A stretch of DNA of 58,283 nt, from positions 1-58,283 of the IMG/VR virus record IMGVR_UViG_3300020477_000026, one strand, 5' to 3'. The notes under the pieces were generated by a model, which saw only the letters and a list, made by a program, of their open reading frames with translations, made no database searches and was not told the DNA's origin. This document shows, piece by piece, positions 38,060 to 47,602 of this stretch (positions are counted from its first letter, which is position 1; every line of letters begins with the position of its first letter). Made by a program: the position numbers and the translations under genes. The DNA is from a virus.

Positions 38060-38747
38060 GGTACAACTCCTTTAGGAAGTCTTTCATCTGCTCGAAGGAC
38101 TTCGATCTTATACTAAACCTAAACATTTTACGAACATCACCTTCAGCATATGCTCTATGTGAGTGTGTAGAATTAATCAACGCACATTGATAAAAGTAAT
38201 TAACATATTGATCTTTATCAGTTGGATCATGATAGCCAGTACTAAACGTACCATCTTCTCTTCTATATTGTATTGGTCCGTATGAATATGCTGTCCATGT
38301 ATCATCCCCTAACAGGATGTTTAAACTGCATTTAACGCTGTCACAGTGCCACCTGTGCTTAGACCATGGTTGTTGTACCCAAAATGCAATAGAGTCATCT
38401 TCTGTTAACTCTAAATGATCTTTCAATGCCATAATGTAGCTAAAATCAACTGAGCTTTCTCTACACTGCTCAAATGTCCATATGCTGTGAGTTAACCAAT
38501 CGTCTGTTGTCTTACCTTGGGAATCAACCCTTGCTCCACTTTTTGTACCCATAGCTATGTCATGTAGCTTGAGTAACGTATCATACTCTAACATTTTCCA
38601 ATTTAATGAATATACTTCATCGGTATCATAATAAGGCAATGACTCTGGTCGTTCCATAACCTGGCCAGTATGATAGACCATCTCAGCCTTACCTGATGGA
38701 GGTATATAGTTAGCTTGTTCAAAATCGTGGAAAGTGTCTTTGGTCAT
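38046..38747 (-). CDS. Putative 2OG-Fe(II) oxygenase-like protein
   Basis: 233 residues. H-x-D in SKHRWHCDSVKCSLNILLGD and distal His/Arg in LINSTHSHRAYAEGDVRKMF, about 75 residues apart. ATGA overlap with the gp41 helicase gene upstream, so it is co-translated with replication genes. Substrate unknown; resembles proteins at 6926 and 12127 in layout. Confidence 0.55.
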   Translation of the reverse strand: MTKDTFHDFEQANYIPPSGKAEMVYHTGQVMERPESLPYYDTDEVYSLNWKMLEYDTLLKLHDIAMGTKSGARVDSQGKTTDDWLTHSIWTFEQCRESSVDFSYIMALKDHLELTEDDSIAFWVQQPWSKHRWHCDSVKCSLNILLGDDTWTAYSYGPIQYRREDGTFSTGYHDPTDKDQYVNYFYQCALINSTHSHRAYAEGDVRKMFRFSIRSKSFEQMKDFLKELYHERV

Positions 38748-40108
38748 TTGAATCCTTCAAATGCTTCCTTCATCCTTTGGTTAGTTTCTGACTGATCAAA
38801 TACTGGTATATCATCGAGCAAGTCATCCTGTGCGTGTTGCTCAACTGTGTAGAATGTCATCTTAGCTCTGTCAACACCTACAACAAACCTTCTATTAAGA
38901 GCTGGGTCACTATATCTGTTTTTCAACTGCTTGATCATTATCTGTCCTAGATCATCTAGTTCTTCTGTGCTAATAAGTGCAAACATGAAGTCAGCAGTGG
39001 CCGGAAGACCGAAGCTCTCCGAGGTGTCCTCAAGGCCCAGATCAGAACTCGTGTAACCCGATCTAGTTGTTTGTGTTGCAGAGACGATCGGCACGTCAAA
39101 TTCCACTGACAAACCTCGTAGCTCCTCTGCAATTGCCTTGACATACGTATACGAATTGACTCCTGCTCCATAACGAATCCTTGAGCTCATGCATATATTC
39201 AGATAATCAATATAGATAATATCAGGAACAAAATTCTTCTTTGTCTTTAATTCCTGCAAAAGATGTCGGAAGTGGTTACTACCTGCTCCAGTAGTAGGAT
39301 ACTCCTTGATGATAATCTTACCTTTGTGATTATCCTTAATTCTATTTATTTTCTTCTCATACACATCTTTTTCATAGGTACGTAACTCATCCATTGTCAC
39401 GCCCATTAGGTTTGCGTCAATACGTTCTGCAATCCTCTCCTCAGCCATCTCTAAGGTTACATAGAGAACATTCTTGTTGTCTCTAAGATTGCCTGCCGCA
39501 CAATGACACATGAACATACTTTTACCAACCCCAGTCCCAGCTAAACCAATGTTAAGGGTTTTCTTGGATAATCCACCGTTTGTGATCTCGTTAAACAACT
39601 CCAAGTCAAAAGGTACTTTTTCTTCCTTCTGATGATACCATTCGTATCTGGCATCAGCATCTTCTATTAAGTCATGTCCAATATGAGGATCAAAGTTAAC
39701 AGCCAAAGCATCGGAAAGGATAGTAGGTAGTGCACCCTTACCTTTGTCACTCTTACCATCGATCACTTGGATCGATTCCATAATGGCATTGTATATGGCT
39801 TTATCTTGACAGAACTTCTCAGTCTGGTCAAGAAGCCAATCCATCTGTTCAGCAGGTTCTTCTAACTTCTCTACAATATCTTTTGCAGCACCATGCTGCT
39901 CTTCAGTTAGATCATCAGCATTAGACAGATCAATAAGTACAGCGGGGCCCGAAGGAGCACGGTTGTACTTCTCGAAGTAATCAAATACAAGAGAGAATAT
40001 CTTGCGGTCTGTATAGTCGTGAAAGTATTCAGGCTTAAGGTAAGGAACTACCTTACGTATATATTCTTCATTCTGTATCAGATTCGACAGTATCGTCTTC
40101 TCTATCAT
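38744..40108 (-). CDS. 41: Replicative DNA helicase (T4 gp41-like, DnaB family)
   Basis: 454 residues (T4 gp41 is 475). Helical N-terminal domain, then RecA-like core: Walker A AGTGVGKS (190-197), Walker B in PDIIYIDYLNICMS, and Arg-finger-containing LKNRYSDPALNRRF near the end. Unwinds DNA at the fork and works with the primase at 16989. Overlaps uvsX by 41 bases. Confidence 0.93.
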   Translation of the reverse strand: MIEKTILSNLIQNEEYIRKVVPYLKPEYFHDYTDRKIFSLVFDYFEKYNRAPSGPAVLIDLSNADDLTEEQHGAAKDIVEKLEEPAEQMDWLLDQTEKFCQDKAIYNAIMESIQVIDGKSDKGKGALPTILSDALAVNFDPHIGHDLIEDADARYEWYHQKEEKVPFDLELFNEITNGGLSKKTLNIGLAGTGVGKSMFMCHCAAGNLRDNKNVLYVTLEMAEERIAERIDANLMGVTMDELRTYEKDVYEKKINRIKDNHKGKIIIKEYPTTGAGSNHFRHLLQELKTKKNFVPDIIYIDYLNICMSSRIRYGAGVNSYTYVKAIAEELRGLSVEFDVPIVSATQTTRSGYTSSDLGLEDTSESFGLPATADFMFALISTEELDDLGQIMIKQLKNRYSDPALNRRFVVGVDRAKMTFYTVEQHAQDDLLDDIPVFDQSETNQRMKEAFEGFK

Positions 40109-41123
40109 TTACCATCCCATAGCTAAATTCATTCTTGGCCCATTGATCAATAATCATCATAACATCTTCAGTGAAGTACTTCTCTGGCTCTTTGTAAATA
40201 GCCTTTGGATATACTTTACCTTGTGGTGTTTCAATTCGATTAGCTGACTTGTTCCAAACACCTGCCTCTATACCAGCTTCCACCATTCCGTAGTACCGGT
40301 CAAGCCCTGTATCGTATCTTAGTAGAACTTCTACTGTTTTGTTCTCTTTGCTTAATCGAGACTTAAACATCTTGACCTTGATAATGTTACCAACAATCTC
40401 AGTACCATCACGTTCCTTCTTCTTACCAAGGTATGCAATGGTAGATGCGGCATACTTTAGGCCTGCACCTCCACCCATCTCCTTAGTAGGAATGTAACTA
40501 CCAATCACTTCATACACATGATTAGTAACTAGCATTGGTACATTGACCTTGGCTAGCTTCAAAGTAAGAACTCTGAATGCACCTTTGATTAACTGAGACT
40601 TTGTCATGTCTCTAACATCTTTACCAGCAGTACTATCTTCAACTTCCTTCTGTGTAGATAGAAGGCCCAACGAATCAAGGACCATCATCATAGGAGGTCT
40701 CTTATCTTCTGGAGTCTTTTCATACTGCTCAATCACATTAAGAGCATGTGTTCTAAACTTCTGGATTGTATCAGGTTCAGCAACAATAACTCTCTGAGTA
40801 TCGATTCCTCTAGTTTCCATCATCTCCTTTGTGACAGCTGCCTCTGTGTCATAGAACACAACCCCACCATCAGGATTGTCTGTAAGGAATTGTGATACAA
40901 CTCCGAGAACAAAGAACGTCTTACCAGTTGCACTCTCACCTGCAAACGCTGTTACCTTATTATTTGGTACACCTCCATAGATACTACCAGACAACACAGC
41001 ATTGAGAATATACGATCCAGTATCAATGGTCCCACTATACTCTCCACTAGCTAATCCATCGGCCGCAATGGATGTGTCCTCATCTTTTATGTCTTCGGCC
41101 AAGTTTCTAAAAAAGTCACTCAT
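40068..41123 (-). CDS. uvsX: UvsX RecA-like recombinase
   Basis: 351 residues. Walker A AGESATGKT (61-69), Walker B MMMVLDSLGLL, and RecA-core TNHVYEVIGSYIPTKEMGGG with PTKEMGGGAGLKY, the T4 UvsX L1/L2-region signature. Drives strand exchange and recombination-dependent replication. Acidic C-terminal tail (DREDDTVESDTE). Located between gp41 and a membrane protein as in marine T4-like phages. Confidence 0.93.
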   Translation of the reverse strand: MSDFFRNLAEDIKDEDTSIAADGLASGEYSGTIDTGSYILNAVLSGSIYGGVPNNKVTAFAGESATGKTFFVLGVVSQFLTDNPDGGVVFYDTEAAVTKEMMETRGIDTQRVIVAEPDTIQKFRTHALNVIEQYEKTPEDKRPPMMMVLDSLGLLSTQKEVEDSTAGKDVRDMTKSQLIKGAFRVLTLKLAKVNVPMLVTNHVYEVIGSYIPTKEMGGGAGLKYAASTIAYLGKKKERDGTEIVGNIIKVKMFKSRLSKENKTVEVLLRYDTGLDRYYGMVEAGIEAGVWNKSANRIETPQGKVYPKAIYKEPEKYFTEDVMMIIDQWAKNEFSYGMVNDREDDTVESDTE

Positions 41124-41127
41124 ATTT

Positions 41128-41943
41128 TCACCTTACGTTTAAAATATCTTTTGTGTCAAGTTCTACAATCCCTTTGCGTCTGTAGTAACTCTTTCTTTTT
41201 GGTTTTGTTAAACCAATGTTAGCAGCTAGAAGAAGCAAAACAGCCAAGGGATCGAACACAATAATAACAAAAATAATAGTCCACCGAACAGCTGTTTCCA
41301 ACTGATCTGTTCCCACGTTTGATCCGTACACGAGCTCAGCAACATACCTGATAGGTCCAACGTCAGCCTCCAGCTTTATTTGTTCTTTTTGGAGCGTTGC
41401 TCTCTTAGTTTGGAGAGCTGAGATTGCACTTGCAGCCTCATCGATAGATCCATTAAGGTCATCTCGTTCTTCTCGTTGGGACTTCCTGACTGCAAGGGAG
41501 CCATCGGGTCCTCGAATGCGGTCGTACTCGATAAGAGTCTGAACTTGAGAATCGAGCTGGGAGATAACGTTTTCTGCATCGGTAATAATCCTCTGTTGAC
41601 GGTTTATCTGCTTATCCAATTGGGATATCTGTATTGTATTATCCCCCGATTGCAGGGTTTGGTCAATATGGGCTTTCGATAAAAATCCAAATATTCCTAA
41701 ACTTGTAATCAGCATTAGTAGAATTACTGCACCACTGAGATAGTATTTCAAGAACTTGGGTGTTATTTTCCAATTCTGATATAGCCAGGACACAGTTACT
41801 AATTTGGCAACTTCAAGTGACGTGCCCATTATTGCAACTGGAATAACTGCAGCTGCAAAGATTGCTACGAGCCCAACAATAGAGTAGTAAGCTGCTATAG
41901 CTGAAACAGCAATAGCAACAAAAAGCGCTAACCAATGAATCAA
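41128..41943 (-). CDS. Four-helix membrane protein with coiled coil
   Basis: 271 residues. Three N-terminal hydrophobic segments (WLALFVAIAVSAIAAYYSIV; LVAIFAAAVIPVAIMGTS; YLSGAVILLMLITSLGIFGF), a long coiled coil (about 105-205) and a final helix (WTIIFVIIVFDPLAVLLLLA) with a basic end. A DUF4407-like layout. Similar genes sit beside uvsX/gp43 in marine T4-like phages; may tether replication or act as a membrane regulator. Unproven. Confidence 0.65.
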   Translation of the reverse strand: MIHWLALFVAIAVSAIAAYYSIVGLVAIFAAAVIPVAIMGTSLEVAKLVTVSWLYQNWKITPKFLKYYLSGAVILLMLITSLGIFGFLSKAHIDQTLQSGDNTIQISQLDKQINRQQRIITDAENVISQLDSQVQTLIEYDRIRGPDGSLAVRKSQREERDDLNGSIDEAASAISALQTKRATLQKEQIKLEADVGPIRYVAELVYGSNVGTDQLETAVRWTIIFVIIVFDPLAVLLLLAANIGLTKPKRKSYYRRKGIVELDTKDILNVR

Positions 41944-42212
41944 CTGTTATATACTTTTGTAAGCTGGTCTCTAAACTGTTCGACCTTATCCATTCGGTTT
42001 GGCCAATAGATATATTCTTTCTCAGGATTCTTCTGTAGATTGTTCAGAAGAGGCATAATCATATTGTACAGACTGTCGATCTTATTCTGTACATCACTAG
42101 AAACTGCCTGGGCTTTTTGTGCTGCCAGAACACTATCTTGAACTGCATCTAACTCTTCGGCATCCATTGCTGTGAAGCCAAAGTCAAAATCCATACCAGG
42201 TTTAACTGCCAT
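41940..42212 (-). CDS. Small protein coupled to DNA polymerase, 90 aa
   Basis: Start ATG 42212 overlaps the gp43 stop (TAATG); a longer frame upstream lies inside the polymerase gene. MAVKPGMDFDFGFTAMDAEE, a helix, then KNPEKEYIYWPNRMDKVEQF. The FDFGF...MPLLNNLQKNPEKEYIYWPNR pattern is widespread in marine T4-like phages just after gp43; function unknown, perhaps a replication accessory factor. Confidence 0.72.
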   Translation of the reverse strand: MAVKPGMDFDFGFTAMDAEELDAVQDSVLAAQKAQAVSSDVQNKIDSLYNMIMPLLNNLQKNPEKEYIYWPNRMDKVEQFRDQLTKVYNS

Positions 42213-44821
42213 TAGAAATAATCCTCCAACGTAGCCTGTCCTTGTTCTACCTTCCACCCAATAGTTTCTGTGATAGTCTTCATCGGTTCAAGAAAGCTCT
42301 TCTCAAACTGTTTCTGATAATCAATATACTCTTCCACACCAAATTGTTTTGGTAGTGCTTGTGCAATTGAGATGACATTCTCACGAGCAGGGTTCGGTAG
42401 TTTCAAGTAACAGAACTTAATTTTATCTCCTTCATAGACCGGATTGTATGTATTCACTAAATCATACCTATCCAGCATATCATTATAAACCAGTGCCCCA
42501 CGTACATGGATTGGTGTACCTTTAGCATAAATTCTCGGTCCTTGACCTTTATATTTAGCTAAACCCTTAACCCCACGTGGGAACGCAATGTCTTCAAACG
42601 CAGACGAGAAGAACTGCTTTCTAAACGATTCAACAAAGTCTAACAAGCTACGTTCATCTTGCTCCATGATAATCCGTATAGCTTTCTTCATGTTGTCTCT
42701 ACAGATCAAAGGAACAGACGATCGTTGAGTCTCTAGTCCCATAATCTTCATATATGGTTCTTTGAACCTTGTGCCTTCAAGATCAAACACATGCAATGCA
42801 TACCGCTTCTTAGCTGTCCATATACCTTTGTCAGCAAGAGCCTCACGCTTCATGAACATCTTCTGTTCATAAGCATTCATATACGTAGCAAGTTTATTGT
42901 ACACCTTATCAATATATGGTTCAATAATCTTCTCAGCAGCACGGTCCATCCAGTCGATGATATTATCCGTAGTAGGCGTCTTTCCTTCAAAAGTTTTATC
43001 AACCAGCCTGTCAAGAGTGATATACATCGAATCTGTATCACACGCAATAACATAGTCTTCTCCTTCTGTACCAAGCGTCTTATTCATCCAATCGTTTACA
43101 TGCTTCTCAGCCCAACGAATGGACAATTGCCCGGACAGTGTTATTGATTCAGCATATCGAATATCAAACCATCTGAAGTACTGGTTACCTAGTGCACCAT
43201 AAGCACTGTTCAGCTGAATCTTTTTAGCCATCTGCATATTGTCTAATTTAGCAATCTCAGCAGATAGGTCTTCTCCAGTATCCTCTTGCTTCTGTCTAAC
43301 CTCGAGCATTTGCTTCTTGTATACAACACGGTCGTTGTACATCTTTTCCATTAACTTCGGAAGGAATCCTTTGAAGTCTTTTGTATACAATGCACCAGAG
43401 CCAGCCATAGCAAAGTTATTTGTTTCCAACCATTCTCTTAGTTCTTGGTTCTCATCAAGGTAGCCATTAAGCATCCTATCGATATGTATACCAGAGTATG
43501 GATGTATGATCTCTTTTGGTATCTTATATGAGTCCATTCCAACAAACGTGTCGGGACCAATATTATATTGCATAATCAAATGAGGGTATAGACTATTCAA
43601 GTCAAACGAAACAACCCACTTATGCATACCAGTCTGAGGATCCTTAACATATGCACCCTCAACTTGTCGTTCCTTCTCTTCAACTTGCAACAGAGGAACA
43701 ACAACGTTTCTTTCATACAGATAGTTATGTATGATGATATCCCACATCCGGACAGATGTAAATGCGTCCTGCATATTGACTTTACCATCGTAAGCAATGG
43801 CATATGCTAGCTCGAGCAGTCCTAGTTTCTTATCCAGTTTATCGACAAGCTCAACGTCCTTGATGTTGTACTCAATGAACTTCTGGTAGTCATTCTTATA
43901 CAATGACATCAGTCCATCATACTCACTATAGTCCAACTTCTTCTCACCAAGCTCAACACTACAAATATTATCTAGTGAGTAGCTCTCTTGCTGCGTATAT
44001 GTAAACTTTCTATACAGAGCAAGGTAGTCAAGAATGTTGATACCTAGTATCTCTGTAGCCCGTCTGATTCCTCTCGACTGACCTCTTTCTTGCCATGCAC
44101 TAACAGCACGGCTTTCCTTGAACGAACCATCTTGTTCATTCTGGTACTTGAAGTCAATCTTTTTATGAGGACTCAGACGGAGAGCAGTTTCCTGATCAAA
44201 GAGATTAATGATCCTGTTAATGATGTATGGTATATCGAAGTTCTCGACGTTCCATCCAGTAACAACATCAACCTTTAACTCTTCCCACAGATTGAGAAAA
44301 TCCAATAACAAGTGGTGCTCACTATCAGACTTGATATAAGTTACATCAGGTCTATCATTATCAAAATCACCACAACCTATAACATACACATGGTCTCTGC
44401 ATTTGATACAGATAGCAGTGATCGGCTTAGCTGCTTCTGTGATGTCAGGGAACCCTTCATCAGCAGCCACCTCAATATCAATGTTAGCAACAGTGATAAG
44501 AGAAGCGTCATATTTAACAGTGCCAGGAAACGCCTCATTAAGAAACACATACAGATGGTTAGTCAGTCCATAGATTTCATAACCTTTGACATCCTTAAAC
44601 TTCTTTATGTGCTCTCGACATTCGAATATATTCTCGAAGTCGATTCGTTTGACAGGTTTGCCTTTTAGGCTAGTAAACTCAGAGTTGCCTCTAAACTTAT
44701 CTGTTGCAACGAACATATGTGGAGCGTAACGAACACGGTCAGTAAAACGACGTCCGTTTTCATATCCTACGACATAAATGTTATTGCCGAGGAGGTGCGC
44801 ATTGGTATAGAATTTACTCAT
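42212..44821 (-). CDS. 43: Family B DNA polymerase (T4 gp43-like)
   Basis: 869 residues (T4: 898). Exonuclease motifs: ANIDIEVA (D115/E117), NVENFDIPYI (D196), YNIKDVELV (D322). Polymerase motifs: A, SFDLNSLYPHLIMQYN (D407); B, KKIQLNSAYGALGNQYF (534-549); C, ACDTDSMYI (D595/D597). The last residues TLEDYF form the clamp-binding tip. Replicates the phage genome with gp45, gp44/62, gp41 and gp61, all encoded in this window. Confidence 0.97.
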   Translation of the reverse strand: MSKFYTNAHLLGNNIYVVGYENGRRFTDRVRYAPHMFVATDKFRGNSEFTSLKGKPVKRIDFENIFECREHIKKFKDVKGYEIYGLTNHLYVFLNEAFPGTVKYDASLITVANIDIEVAADEGFPDITEAAKPITAICIKCRDHVYVIGCGDFDNDRPDVTYIKSDSEHHLLLDFLNLWEELKVDVVTGWNVENFDIPYIINRIINLFDQETALRLSPHKKIDFKYQNEQDGSFKESRAVSAWQERGQSRGIRRATEILGINILDYLALYRKFTYTQQESYSLDNICSVELGEKKLDYSEYDGLMSLYKNDYQKFIEYNIKDVELVDKLDKKLGLLELAYAIAYDGKVNMQDAFTSVRMWDIIIHNYLYERNVVVPLLQVEEKERQVEGAYVKDPQTGMHKWVVSFDLNSLYPHLIMQYNIGPDTFVGMDSYKIPKEIIHPYSGIHIDRMLNGYLDENQELREWLETNNFAMAGSGALYTKDFKGFLPKLMEKMYNDRVVYKKQMLEVRQKQEDTGEDLSAEIAKLDNMQMAKKIQLNSAYGALGNQYFRWFDIRYAESITLSGQLSIRWAEKHVNDWMNKTLGTEGEDYVIACDTDSMYITLDRLVDKTFEGKTPTTDNIIDWMDRAAEKIIEPYIDKVYNKLATYMNAYEQKMFMKREALADKGIWTAKKRYALHVFDLEGTRFKEPYMKIMGLETQRSSVPLICRDNMKKAIRIIMEQDERSLLDFVESFRKQFFSSAFEDIAFPRGVKGLAKYKGQGPRIYAKGTPIHVRGALVYNDMLDRYDLVNTYNPVYEGDKIKFCYLKLPNPARENVISIAQALPKQFGVEEYIDYQKQFEKSFLEPMKTITETIGWKVEQGQATLEDYF

Positions 44822-44847
44822 ATTACTATACTAATCGATGTCTGGGA

Positions 44848-45078
44848 TTAGGTCAACACATTAATTGTGGATTCGTGGGGATTTGGAATTGTTTCTAATT
44901 TAGCAAATCTGTCGTATGTGATAATGGCAACTTCTGTTGTTGACATAACTCTACCTTGGTAGTCGACGTGCTCAGTTCTGTGCAGATGCGTAAACCCATT
45001 TGCAGATTGCAATGGTATCATGAACGTTGAATATAACGATGAGATTACACCAATTGGCTCAATTGGGCTAACTGACAT
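44848..45078 (-). CDS. Hypothetical protein, 76 aa
   Basis: MSVSPIEPIGVISSLYSTFM, then THLHRTEHVDYQGRVMSTTE: β-rich, no motif recognised. Overlaps the lysozyme gene end by 11 bases and sits just before the gp43 gene. Confidence 0.5.
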   Translation of the reverse strand: MSVSPIEPIGVISSLYSTFMIPLQSANGFTHLHRTEHVDYQGRVMSTTEVAIITYDRFAKLETIPNPHESTINVLT

Positions 45079-45511
45079 CCCTCATCCTAGCTACGAGACG
45101 TTCAGCCCGTGCACCAACTTGATTGTACCATCTACTATCAACCATCTCATCGGCTGCTTCATTCCAGTTCTGAGAATCAACTCCGCGTTTCATTCCTTTG
45201 AACTTCGACAGTCTTGGATATCCGAGGTTGAACATCATATTAGCAATTATTTGCTGAGCCTCTTCTGGCAAGCTGTCGAATTCCGGATAAAGTCTGCTGC
45301 AGTCAGACAAGACTGTTTCGATATCTTGGTCGAAGGCTTCAACGCATCTATCGGGTGAGACAGGGGTGTCAACGGCAAGCCCATGTTCTGGGTCATCTTC
45401 TCTAACAAGATGACCGATCCCAAAAGTAGGATAGCCGAGATGATCAAGGTAGATCCTATGTACAATACCTTCATCTATTTCTAACTGCCTTCTTAACTTA
45501 TCTACATCCAT
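45068..45511 (-). CDS. e: T4-type lysozyme (glycoside hydrolase 24)
   Basis: 147 residues. EIDEGIVHRIYLDHLGYPTF and GIGHL reproduce the T4 lysozyme site: E14, D23 and T29 have the same spacing as E11, D20, T26 of T4L. C-terminal helices include AQQIIANMMFNLGYPRLSKF matching T4L's RRAALINMVFQMG region. Cleaves peptidoglycan at lysis. Located next to replication rather than with the spanins. Confidence 0.92.
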   Translation of the reverse strand: MDVDKLRRQLEIDEGIVHRIYLDHLGYPTFGIGHLVREDDPEHGLAVDTPVSPDRCVEAFDQDIETVLSDCSRLYPEFDSLPEEAQQIIANMMFNLGYPRLSKFKGMKRGVDSQNWNEAADEMVDSRWYNQVGARAERLVARMRDVS

Positions 45512-45600
45512 TATTCACCTCTCAGTTATAAAAAGTGCGGGCTAACCGTGGGCACCGCGCGTGTGTATTAAGGCACAACCCTTCCGGGGGGCGGACCCTG
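45512..45600 (-). other. G/C-rich structured gap between Hsp20 and lysozyme genes
   Basis: Unusually G/C-rich compared with its surroundings (CCGCCCCCCGG, CGCGCGG). Read leftward it ends GCGGTGCCCACGG...AGCCCGCAC followed by TTTTT (about 45530-45537), a possible imperfect terminator hairpin after hsp20 and before the lysozyme ribosome site. No gene seen. Confidence 0.35.
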
Positions 45601-46086
45601 TTATTTAGCTGAAACTTTCTGGGCCCCTTCTTGAAGCAAGGTCTTTTTAGAAGACCCTAAAACTACTTTTCTTGGTTTTAACTGTTCCGGAATAAGCCGG
45701 ACGAAATCAATAACCAAGACTCCATCGACTAAGTCGGCTCCTTCGACTTCGACAAACTCTGCAACTGAGAATGCCTTTTGAAACCTACGAGTCCCGATGC
45801 CCTTGTGGACATAGTCCCGAGCCTCTTCTTCGGTAGGATTCTTCTCACCAGTAATGGTGACTTTGTTTTCTTTGACTTCAACATCTAACTCCTCTTTGCT
45901 GAAACCCGCTACTGCTAACTCAATTGAGAAGCGGTCGTCATCATGCTTAATGATGTTATAAGGTGGATACCCTTGTTGGCTAGTGTTATGGCCAACGGAT
46001 GCTAGAGTTTCAAACATACTATCAAAACCGATAGCAGTGGAACGAAAGGGATCAAAAATGTTATGAAGATTGCTATGTGTAACCAT
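45601..46086 (-). CDS. hsp20: Small heat-shock protein Hsp20
   Basis: 161 residues. α-crystallin domain from about 40: PPYNIIKHDDDRFSIELAVA, GFSKEELDVEVKENKVTITG, EKNPTEEEARDYVHKGIGTR, ending with A-x-V-L-V-I-D type GADLVDGVLVIDFVRLIPE. N-terminal FDSMFETL as in IbpA. AGGAGGT ribosome site is very strong. Holdase chaperone; common in marine T4-like phages, probably aiding virion assembly. Confidence 0.93.
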   Translation of the reverse strand: MVTHSNLHNIFDPFRSTAIGFDSMFETLASVGHNTSQQGYPPYNIIKHDDDRFSIELAVAGFSKEELDVEVKENKVTITGEKNPTEEEARDYVHKGIGTRRFQKAFSVAEFVEVEGADLVDGVLVIDFVRLIPEQLKPRKVVLGSSKKTLLQEGAQKVSAK

Positions 46087-46153
46087 TGTTACCTCCTATT
46101 AAAGCAAGGTTAAATTAATGCACCTCTTATGAGCGTGCATACTCAATATAATA

Positions 46154-46161
46154 TATTTATG
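46154..46161 (-). promoter_or_regulatory. Variant late promoter before hsp20
   Basis: CATAAATA on the minus strand, one base off TATAAATA, 68 bases upstream of hsp20, followed by TATTATATT which could alternatively be a sigma-70 -10. Confidence 0.35.
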
Positions 46162-46169
46162 CTTGAAAG

Positions 46170-46289
46170 TCAACAGTTTTCATCTGGTTCATAAATATAT
46201 TTTGGTCTTTTCTTGGGTTCCATACTACGGTATTTCAACAACAAATACCAAAGAAGAACTTGCTTTTTAATTCTGTATATAATTCTCAT
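46170..46289 (-). CDS. Possible small basic/hydrophobic protein, 39 aa
   Basis: ATG 46289 lies in the 3' end of the SGNH gene in another frame; product MRIIYRIKKQVLLWYLLLKY then RSMEPKKRPKYIYEPDENC. Basic amphipathic start and a PKKRPK(Y/F)IYEP tail. GAGAGA about 10 bases before. Explains most of an otherwise empty 180-base gap; real or not is uncertain. Confidence 0.45.
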   Translation of the reverse strand: MRIIYRIKKQVLLWYLLLKYRSMEPKKRPKYIYEPDENC

Positions 46290-47001
46290 AGTGTTCTCTC
46301 AGTGCATAGAAAATTAATTCATTACCTAACGCGTTTGGATGTGCATCTTCATCACCACCTATTGTATAATGATCAAATTCTTTTTCTTGATGGTGTCTAA
46401 AAAAGTGATCTATGTTCCATCCAGCAAGCATTCTGTTTGGTGGCCATCCAACAAATCTATCGTTTATTAGATGCACATGCGGTGACTTTAATATCTGTTG
46501 ACCATACATATGAATATCATACCGCTGATATGGATTTGGTTCTGGTCCTTGTATGAATACATAATTTATATTCATAGATTCTAATATCGTTTGAAGTGAC
46601 CAAATTAACCTTATAGTCTCATTTACGATCCCTTGTAGGTTTTGTAACTTATACTTATCCATTGTCTCACAAATTTCCAAACAGCCTGGAAAGTTCTCGA
46701 CTTGTACAGCATATGTGGTCTCAGGAGAGAACGATCTCCATGGTGACTCATGATTAAATGATATTCTGTCCCACTCTGACCACATTACAACAACAAAGTC
46801 AATGTCCTTGAACTGGACAATTGCATCAAGCGTTTTACTGTATATCTCTCTGTTGCTAGCACCCATCTGAGCTTTGTTCGTCAATCTTAGATTTAGGTCT
46901 TTAGCTAACAGCTCAGGCCATATTGGGAATTGTTCTAATCCAATTGTCTTAGCATAATGTGCAGCAAAGCTACACCCCGTTACTACTAATCTCTTTTTCA
47001 T
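46267..47001 (-). CDS. SGNH hydrolase-like protein, 244 aa
   Basis: N-terminal MKKRLVVTGCSFAAHYAKTI carries block I with Gly-Cys-Ser in place of GDS, and C-terminal DEDAHPNALGNELI the D-x-x-H block V, as in SGNH/GDSL-type esterases. NKAQMGASNREIY supplies the block II Gly and Asn-like residues. Likely de-acylates or modifies a glycan or lipid; substrate unknown. One of three such genes interspersed in the replication block. Confidence 0.65.
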   Translation of the reverse strand: MKKRLVVTGCSFAAHYAKTIGLEQFPIWPELLAKDLNLRLTNKAQMGASNREIYSKTLDAIVQFKDIDFVVVMWSEWDRISFNHESPWRSFSPETTYAVQVENFPGCLEICETMDKYKLQNLQGIVNETIRLIWSLQTILESMNINYVFIQGPEPNPYQRYDIHMYGQQILKSPHVHLINDRFVGWPPNRMLAGWNIDHFFRHHQEKEFDHYTIGGDEDAHPNALGNELIFYALREHYENYIQN

Positions 47002-47602
47002 CGGCTAACATCTTTAATTCTGTCACAGGCATATCACCGGTTTTATAACTGTTAATTGTTGTCTTGAATACAATGATGTATCTTATTGCATTGCACAATC
47101 TTGATACTGGCAGAGATGCATGTGGTAGCCTTGCTGGAAAAGAGATTACTCGTCCTTCTTTATAAGGTGCTACACCTACCTGTGTACCATCACGATCAAA
47201 GAATCCTGTTCCACCACCCCAGTTATGTTGCCATGCACATGGCATATACATAAATGTCCAATGTCCATCGTCATGATGAGGTACTCCCTCCATACCATAT
47301 GTTGCTGCATTACCATAAACTCTTTTAACTGTAACAACATCAGGACCAATAATACGTTGTTCAATTTGGTCCCACAACCTGGGCATCAGTCCTTTATCTT
47401 TTTTGAAGCCACAATTCCAATAATTGGTCCCCTCATTAAAGTTATTTCCTTCGAGAGAGTTTTCAGTTCTATTTTGCTTGGTACCATCTTGGCGGTAAGC
47501 CCAGGCAGTTTTTCCATACTGCCAAATTCCTTGAGATAATAATTCGAATAACTCCACCTGCAAATCAAAGTCAATGCAGTTATCATGTAATTTTAATGTC
47601 AC
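46970..47602 (-). CDS. 2OG-Fe(II) oxygenase (prolyl 4-hydroxylase-like)
   Basis: 210 residues. GVPHHDDGHWTFMYMPCAWQ (H-x-D), GGGTGFF, then GRVISFPARLPHASLPVS with distal His and IRYIIVFK Arg give the complete H-x-D...H...R site in P4H order. Overlaps regA by four bases and the SGNH gene by 32. Related genes are common in T4-like marine phages; hydroxylation target unknown. Confidence 0.8.
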   Translation of the reverse strand: MTLKLHDNCIDFDLQVELFELLSQGIWQYGKTAWAYRQDGTKQNRTENSLEGNNFNEGTNYWNCGFKKDKGLMPRLWDQIEQRIIGPDVVTVKRVYGNAATYGMEGVPHHDDGHWTFMYMPCAWQHNWGGGTGFFDRDGTQVGVAPYKEGRVISFPARLPHASLPVSRLCNAIRYIIVFKTTINSYKTGDMPVTELKMLADEKEISSNGV